NCBI GenBank assembly: GCA_031275535.1
Contig: JAISOR010000001.1
Span: forward strand, 1-10,450
Origin: Treponema sp.
Lineage (GTDB): Bacteria; Spirochaetota; Spirochaetia; Treponematales; Breznakiellaceae
Direction of reading: 5' to 3'
Length of the DNA: 10,450 nucleotides
The first letter of the stretch is position 1. Each line of letters starts with the position of its first letter. The notes beneath the pieces are model-generated. The model did no database searches, was not told the DNA's origin, and saw nothing but the letters and a program-made list of their open reading frames with translations. Shown piece after piece: positions 7,116 to 10,450 of this stretch. The position numbers were made by a program, and so were the translations under genes.

Positions 7116-7155
7116 CGGGGATATCCGGAAGCTGGCTACTCCCCGGATATCCCCG
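7116..7155 (+). repeat. Perfect 13-bp hairpin just after glnK
   Basis: CGGGGATATCCGG (7116-7128) and CCGGATATCCCCG (7143-7155) are exact inverted copies around a 14-base loop, starting 4 bases after the glnK stop. Only TTATT follows, so termination alone is doubtful. It may protect the 3' end of the amtB-glnK mRNA or work with the terminator 23 bases further on. Confidence 0.6.
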
Positions 7156-7178
7156 TTATTAAGGTAAAAAAAGGATCC

Positions 7179-7215
7179 AAGCGGTATGGCCGGCGGCTTA
7201 TACCGCTTCTTTTTT
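7179..7215 (+). terminator. Rho-independent terminator of amtB-glnK
   Basis: AAGCGGTAT (7179-7187) pairs with ATACCGCTT (7200-7208), with two further G-U pairs inside, and is followed by CTTTTTT (7209-7215). An A-run (7166-7172) precedes it, so it might also act on the other strand. It ends exactly where the first glnN enhancer-like palindrome begins. Confidence 0.8.
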
Positions 7216-7229
7216 CTACTTTTATGTAG
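7216..7229. promoter_or_regulatory. Distal CTAC-N6-GTAG enhancer site of glnN
   Basis: CTACTTTTATGTAG has both arms perfect around an AT-only centre. It lies about 208 bp before the predicted glnN transcription start and 29 bp (centre to centre) from a second copy. The layout mirrors that upstream of amtB. It is inferred to bind the activator encoded at 3471-5102. Confidence 0.6.
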
Positions 7230-7244
7230 GAAATAATGATGAAA

Positions 7245-7258
7245 CTACCTTTTTGTAT
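7245..7258. promoter_or_regulatory. Proximal CTAC-N6-GTAG-like enhancer site of glnN
   Basis: CTACCTTTTTGTAT matches 7 of 8 core bases. It is the promoter-proximal member of the glnN pair, about 180 bp before the predicted start. As at amtB, one site of the pair is perfect and one has a single mismatch, but here the perfect one is the distal site. Confidence 0.5.
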
Positions 7259-7403
7259 CTTTTGTTCTTGGCCCCCATGAGGGTTTTTTATCCCCCATCC
7301 CGCCGGTTTCCGGCCTGAATTGATAATTCCTTGTGATATAAGTGATTATGGAAATCACGGAGCAATTCAAAAAAACGGCGAATATGGCATAAGTTATCCC
7401 GGC

Positions 7404-7420
7404 ATGGCATAAAAATTGCT
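7404..7420 (+). promoter_or_regulatory. Sigma-54 (-24/-12) promoter of glnN
   Basis: ATGGCATAAAAATTGCT matches TGGCACG-N4-TTGCW, with the invariant GG (7406-7407) and GC (7418-7419) in exact register and a perfect TTGCT. Transcription should begin near 7431, which leaves a leader of about 22 nt before the ATG at 7453. Confidence 0.85.
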
Positions 7421-7442
7421 ATACAATAACATAATGATATAT

Positions 7443-7447
7443 GGAGG
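7443..7447 (+). promoter_or_regulatory. Ribosome binding site deciding the glnN start
   Basis: GGAGG lies 5 bases before the ATG at 7453. The in-frame ATG at 7441 has no such element before it, overlaps this site, and would sit only about 10 nt into the predicted mRNA, so 7453 is the better start. Confidence 0.75.
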
Positions 7448-7452
7448 ATTAT

Positions 7453-9576
7453 ATGAGTAATGCCATCGATTTTACCAAGACCCCGGTAGCCGAATTTTAT
7501 GGCTCCAACTGTTTTTCCAACGCCGTTATGCGGGAACGGCTGCCTAAAAATATTTTTAAGGAGATTGTCGCGGTCCAATCCGGGGAAAAGGAATTGACCC
7601 TGGAGGTAGCCGAAGTGGTGGCCGCCGCCATGCGGGACTGGGCCTTGGCCAAGGGCGCCAGCCACTACACCCACTGGTTCCATCCCCTTACGGGGCTTAC
7701 CGCGGAAAAGCACGATTCCTTTATTGCCCCCACCTCCGACGGCCGGGTGATCATGGAATTTTCCGGGAAAGAGCTGATCAAGGGGGAACCGGACGCTTCC
7801 AGTTTCCCCTCCGGGGGGCTGCGGGCAACCTTCGAGGCCCGGGGCTATACTGCCTGGGATGTAACCAGCCCGGCCTTCCTTAAACAGGATCAGACCGGCA
7901 CCACCCTGTGCATACCCACCGCCTTTATCAGCTATTATGGCCAGGCCCTGGACAAAAAGGTCCCCCTGCTTAAATCCATAGACGCCCTGAGCAAGCAGGC
8001 CATCCGGGTGCTCCGGACCCTGGGGAACGGGCAGTCCCGGCGGGTATATACCACCGTGGGCCCCGAGCAGGAGTATTTCCTCATCGATAAAACCCTTTAC
8101 GATCAGCGGCCGGATATTATTTTAACCGGCCGGACCGTATTCGGCTCCATGCCCGCCAAGGGACAGGAGATGGAGGATCATTACTTTGGCGCCATCAAGG
8201 AACGGGTGGCCGGGTTTATGCGGGAACTCAACACCGAACTTTGGAAGGTAGGGATCGCCGCCAAGACCCAGCACAACGAAGTAGCCCCCAATCAGTTTGA
8301 AATTGCCCCGGTCTATACCAATACCACCGCGGCGGTGGACGCAAACCAACTGGTCATGGAAACCCTTAGGAGCGTGGCCCGCAGGCATGGCCTGGAAGCC
8401 CTGCTCCACGAAAAACCCTTTACGGGGGTAAACGGTTCGGGGAAACACAATAACTGGTCCATGGCTACCGATGACGGGATCAACCTCTTTGATCCCGGGG
8501 AGAACCCCGAGTCCAACGCCCGGTTCCTCCTCTTTGCCGCCGCGGTGGTGGAAGCGGTGGATCGCTATGCCCTGCTGATCCGTTCTTCCGTGGCCACCTC
8601 CGCCAATGATCACCGGCTGGGGGCTAACGAGGCTCCCCCGGCCATTGTCTCCATATTCTTCGGCGGCCCCTTAACGGAAATCCTGGATAATATCGCCGAA
8701 GGAAAAAGCGGCGCCAAAACCGACCAGGGCGCAAGGATCAAGCTGGGAGTCACCAGCCTCCCGAGCCTTCCCAAGGATGTTTCCGACCGCAACCGGACGA
8801 GCCCCTTCGCGTTTACGGGGAATAAGTTCGAATTCCGCATGGTCGGTTCCTCCCAGTCCATTGCGACCCCCAATACCTATCTTAATGTGGCGGTGGCCCA
8901 GGTCCTTTCCGAATTTGCGGATAAGCTCGAAAAGGCTTCTAATAAGAATGAGGCGATCCAGTCCATCATCAAGGAATCCTATTCCAAGCACCGGAAGGTG
9001 GTATTCAACGGGAATGGCTATGCCGATGAATGGGTCCGGGAGGCGGAACGCCGGGGGCTCCCCAATGTGCGGAACGCGGTGGACGCCCTCTCGGTCCTTA
9101 CCCGGAGTGAAACCGTTTCCCTCTTTGAGGCTCACAAGGTTCTTACCAAGGAAGAATTGGAGAGCCGGTATCATATTTACCTGGAAAAATACTCCAAGCA
9201 GATAAATATTGAAGCGGGGGTGATGATCGATATAGCCCGCCGGCAGATATTCCCCGCGGCGACCGCCTATGGCGGGTCCCTGGCCAGGGACGCGGCGGCC
9301 CTGGCGGCTATCGGCGCGGTGAGCGTACCCCAGGAAAAACGGGCCAAGCGTATCGCCGAACTGGCCGCCGAGCTATACGACGAAACCGCCAAGCTGGAAA
9401 CGGTTCTGACCGAAGCCCAGGGTACGGAGGAAGCCTTTGCCCAGGCCAAGGCCTACTTTGAAAAGGTCCGGCCCCTTATGGACAGCCTCCGTTCCCGGGG
9501 AGATGCCCTGGAGAAGCTGGTTTCCAAGGAGGCCTGGCCCCTTCCGGGTTATGAGGAGTTGTTATTTAAACTCTAG
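7453..9576 (+). CDS. glnN: Glutamine synthetase type III (GSIII, GlnN)
   Basis: Cytosolic ATP-dependent synthesis of glutamine from glutamate and ammonium; a large homododecamer in known members. The protein is 707 aa, within the GSIII range (about 700-730 aa) and far longer than GSI or GSII. GSIII-specific blocks are visible: [19 protein letters not shown] (118-136), GPEQEYFL (203-210), the active-site [13 protein letters not shown] (271-283), [10 protein letters not shown] (327-336) and [14 protein letters not shown] (385-398). The first 12 bases of the longer possible reading frame (MEDY) are excluded because the ribosome binding site lies within them. The C-terminal 200 residues are helical and rich in Ala/Glu/Lys, as expected. 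The gene stands alone between terminators and is expected to be induced from its own sigma-54 promoter together with amtB-glnK. No adenylylation motif or GlnR-type regulator is seen nearby. Confidence 0.96.
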   Translation: MSNAIDFTKTPVAEFYGSNCFSNAVMRERLPKNIFKEIVAVQSGEKELTLEVAEVVAAAMRDWALAKGASHYTHWFHPLTGLTAEKHDSFIAPTSDGRVIMEFSGKELIKGEPDASSFPSGGLRATFEARGYTAWDVTSPAFLKQDQTGTTLCIPTAFISYYGQALDKKVPLLKSIDALSKQAIRVLRTLGNGQSRRVYTTVGPEQEYFLIDKTLYDQRPDIILTGRTVFGSMPAKGQEMEDHYFGAIKERVAGFMRELNTELWKVGIAAKTQHNEVAPNQFEIAPVYTNTTAAVDANQLVMETLRSVARRHGLEALLHEKPFTGVNGSGKHNNWSMATDDGINLFDPGENPESNARFLLFAAAVVEAVDRYALLIRSSVATSANDHRLGANEAPPAIVSIFFGGPLTEILDNIAEGKSGAKTDQGARIKLGVTSLPSLPKDVSDRNRTSPFAFTGNKFEFRMVGSSQSIATPNTYLNVAVAQVLSEFADKLEKASNKNEAIQSIIKESYSKHRKVVFNGNGYADEWVREAERRGLPNVRNAVDALSVLTRSETVSLFEAHKVLTKEELESRYHIYLEKYSKQINIEAGVMIDIARRQIFPAATAYGGSLARDAAALAAIGAVSVPQEKRAKRIAELAAELYDETAKLETVLTEAQGTEEAFAQAKAYFEKVRPLMDSLRSRGDALEKLVSKEAWPLPGYEELLFKL

Positions 9577-9703
9577 CAGCCTATTGCACTTGTAGGTTTT
9601 TGTGTCACCTTGTGCCGCAAAAACCACGATTTATGGGTTGCTTCGAAAAGCGGGGTTTGAAAAGATCCCCTTAGCGTTTCTTTATTTAAAAAGGGGGTGT
9701 TTT

Positions 9704-9736
9704 GGCCCTTCCTGTAAAAGGGAAGGGCCGTTTTTT
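9704..9736 (+). terminator. Rho-independent terminator of glnN
   Basis: GGCCCTTCC (about 9704-9712) pairs perfectly with GGAAGGGCC (about 9721-9729) around an 8-base loop and is followed by GTTTTTT. It lies about 130 nt after the glnN stop. The opposite strand has no T-run after the stem, so it serves glnN only and not the converging gene. Confidence 0.85.
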
Positions 9737-9766
9737 CTTTCGGGTTTTTTTCCGTTCCCCTTCCAA

Positions 9767-10450
9767 TTAACGCTGATAGGTCCTTTCACTTTCTCCATAG
9801 TCATTTACCGCAGTGACTGCATAATAGTATCTGTATCCTGATACATTAGGCGGCCAACCATAGAAACCAGTGCTGCTTGTGTTTCCAATATTAGCAGGTC
9901 GATTAGGTGGTCCATAAGTCGTCGACACGACACGAGCAGATTGAAAACCTTCTCCAAAATCGTTGTACGCCGATACCCTGTAATAGTATGATGTGCTGCT
10001 GGAAAGGCCGGTATCTATATATGATGTAGATGTCACCGTTGCTAAACGGTTATAAGTACCGGAAGAACTTGAACTTTGATAAACATAGTACCCGGTAGCA
10101 TTAGAAACCGGAGACCAGCTTATCCTAATACTGCTTGTTGATGAAGCCACAGCAGTTACACCAGAGGGTGCAACAGGAACTCCTTCGATTACGGTATCTG
10201 TTGGATCACTTGTTACACTCCCGAAATAGCCTAAGCGTGTTACCGTTACGGTTATCTGCGAACCGACATCGGATAATAACACCTGATACGTGCTTTCCGT
10301 TCCAATTTCGGTTTCTCCACGCTTCCACTGATATGAAATTGTTCCGTCACCATCAAGAGCGGAAGTATCAACTGTAAGCGTGTGTCCTACTTGAATTGTT
10401 CCGTTTATTGTTACTGTTCCGGCAAGTGCGGGTAGTATCTCTATAGATGC
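9767..10450 (-). CDS. Ig-like / fibronectin type III repeat protein, C-terminal part (cut by window end)
   Basis: The frame is open from the window edge to the TAA at 9767-9769, giving 227 residues of a protein whose start lies outside; internal GTG codons are not needed as starts. In order, it shows a bacterial Ig-like repeat (visible residues about 8-80: GTVTINGTIQVGHTLTVDT, then SYQWKRGETEIG and DVGSQITVTVTRLGYFGSV), a full FN3 domain (about 85-175: SIRISWSPVSNATGYYVYQ, then TSYYYRVSAYNDFGEG), and a shortened second FN3-like piece (PPNRPANI to YYYAVTAVNDYGES) that ends the protein at TYQR. Such arrays are typical of secreted or surface proteins of treponemes, rich in Ser/Thr/Tyr. No transmembrane anchor or sorting signal is visible at the C-terminus. 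GC content is visibly lower (27 of 60 in a counted line) than in the nitrogen genes (38 of 60). It converges on glnN. The binding partner is unknown. Confidence 0.85.
   Translation of the reverse strand, partial: ASIEILPALAGTVTINGTIQVGHTLTVDTSALDGDGTISYQWKRGETEIGTESTYQVLLSDVGSQITVTVTRLGYFGSVTSDPTDTVIEGVPVAPSGVTAVASSTSSIRISWSPVSNATGYYVYQSSSSSGTYNRLATVTSTSYIDTGLSSSTSYYYRVSAYNDFGEGFQSARVVSTTYGPPNRPANIGNTSSTGFYGWPPNVSGYRYYYAVTAVNDYGESERTYQR

Larger units (their letters stand above)
7112..7452 (+). other. 341-base regulatory intergenic region between glnK and glnN
   Basis: No gene is visible. In order it holds a perfect 13-bp hairpin (7116-7155), a rho-independent terminator (7179-7215), two CTAC-N6-GTAG-type sites (7216-7258), a stretch from about 7260 to 7380 in which I see nothing convincing, a direct repeat ATGGCATAA (7384-7392 and 7404-7412), the sigma-54 promoter (7404-7420) and the glnN ribosome binding site. 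A weak sigma-70-like pair, TTGATA (7320) and GATTAT (7344), is too poor to call. Confidence 0.7.

Noticed and set aside
7268..7290. TTGGCCCCCATGAGGG as a sigma-54 promoter, and the CCC/GGG plus T-run as a terminator
   Set aside because: The -12 position has GG rather than GC, and the stem would be only about 3 bp.
9581..9600. TGTAG half site after glnN as another copy of the enhancer palindrome
   Set aside because: The partner CTAC is missing at the required spacing and no promoter follows on the plus strand.
9602..9841. Possible 79-aa reading frame after glnN
   Set aside because: It starts at GTG without a ribosome binding site, runs through the glnN terminator and overlaps the end of the FN3 gene on the other strand.
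1..10450. CRISPR arrays, tRNA or rRNA genes, insertion sequences
   Set aside because: No regularly spaced repeats, cloverleaf, rRNA-like stretch, transposase or terminal inverted repeats were found by reading both strands.

Overview
The window looks like part of a spirochaete chromosome, most likely a Treponema of the termite-gut type. This is inferred from the gene set (a NifA-type sigma-54 activator, Amt and PII, a type III glutamine synthetase, and an Ig-like/FN3 surface protein of a kind common in treponemes) and from GC-rich coding DNA mixed with AT-rich intergenic DNA. It is not proven here.

Bases 1-3394 hold a tight plus-strand operon. It encodes two paralogous creatininase-family amidohydrolases (the first cut by the window edge) followed by two paralogous M42 metallo-aminopeptidases. 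Gaps are 7 nt, a 1-nt overlap and 0 nt. The set suggests amide or peptide breakdown; the substrate cannot be read from the sequence.

Bases 3471-9576 hold a nitrogen-assimilation cluster on the plus strand. A GAF-AAA+-Fis activator (nifA-like, 543 aa) is followed by amtB-glnK and then, after a terminator, by glnN, encoding a type III glutamine synthetase. Both amtB and glnN have convincing -24/-12 sigma-54 promoters. AmtB imports ammonium, the PII protein senses 2-oxoglutarate and ATP/ADP and plugs AmtB, and GlnN fixes ammonium into glutamine. The activator gene sits directly beside its probable targets.

The main find is a repeated palindrome, CTAC-N6-GTAG. It occurs as two tandem sites 30 bp apart upstream of the amtB sigma-54 promoter and two tandem sites 29 bp apart upstream of the glnN sigma-54 promoter. 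The pairs lie about 180-265 bp before the predicted transcription starts, which is typical of enhancers for sigma-54 activators. A fifth copy overlaps the likely start of the activator gene itself. The motif differs from the classical NifA site TGT-N10-ACA. I infer an enhancer/autoregulation circuit for the regulator encoded here.

Bases 9767-10450 hold, on the minus strand, the C-terminal end of a low-GC Ig-like/fibronectin type III protein whose N-terminus lies beyond the window. It converges on glnN, and a strong terminator lies between the two genes.
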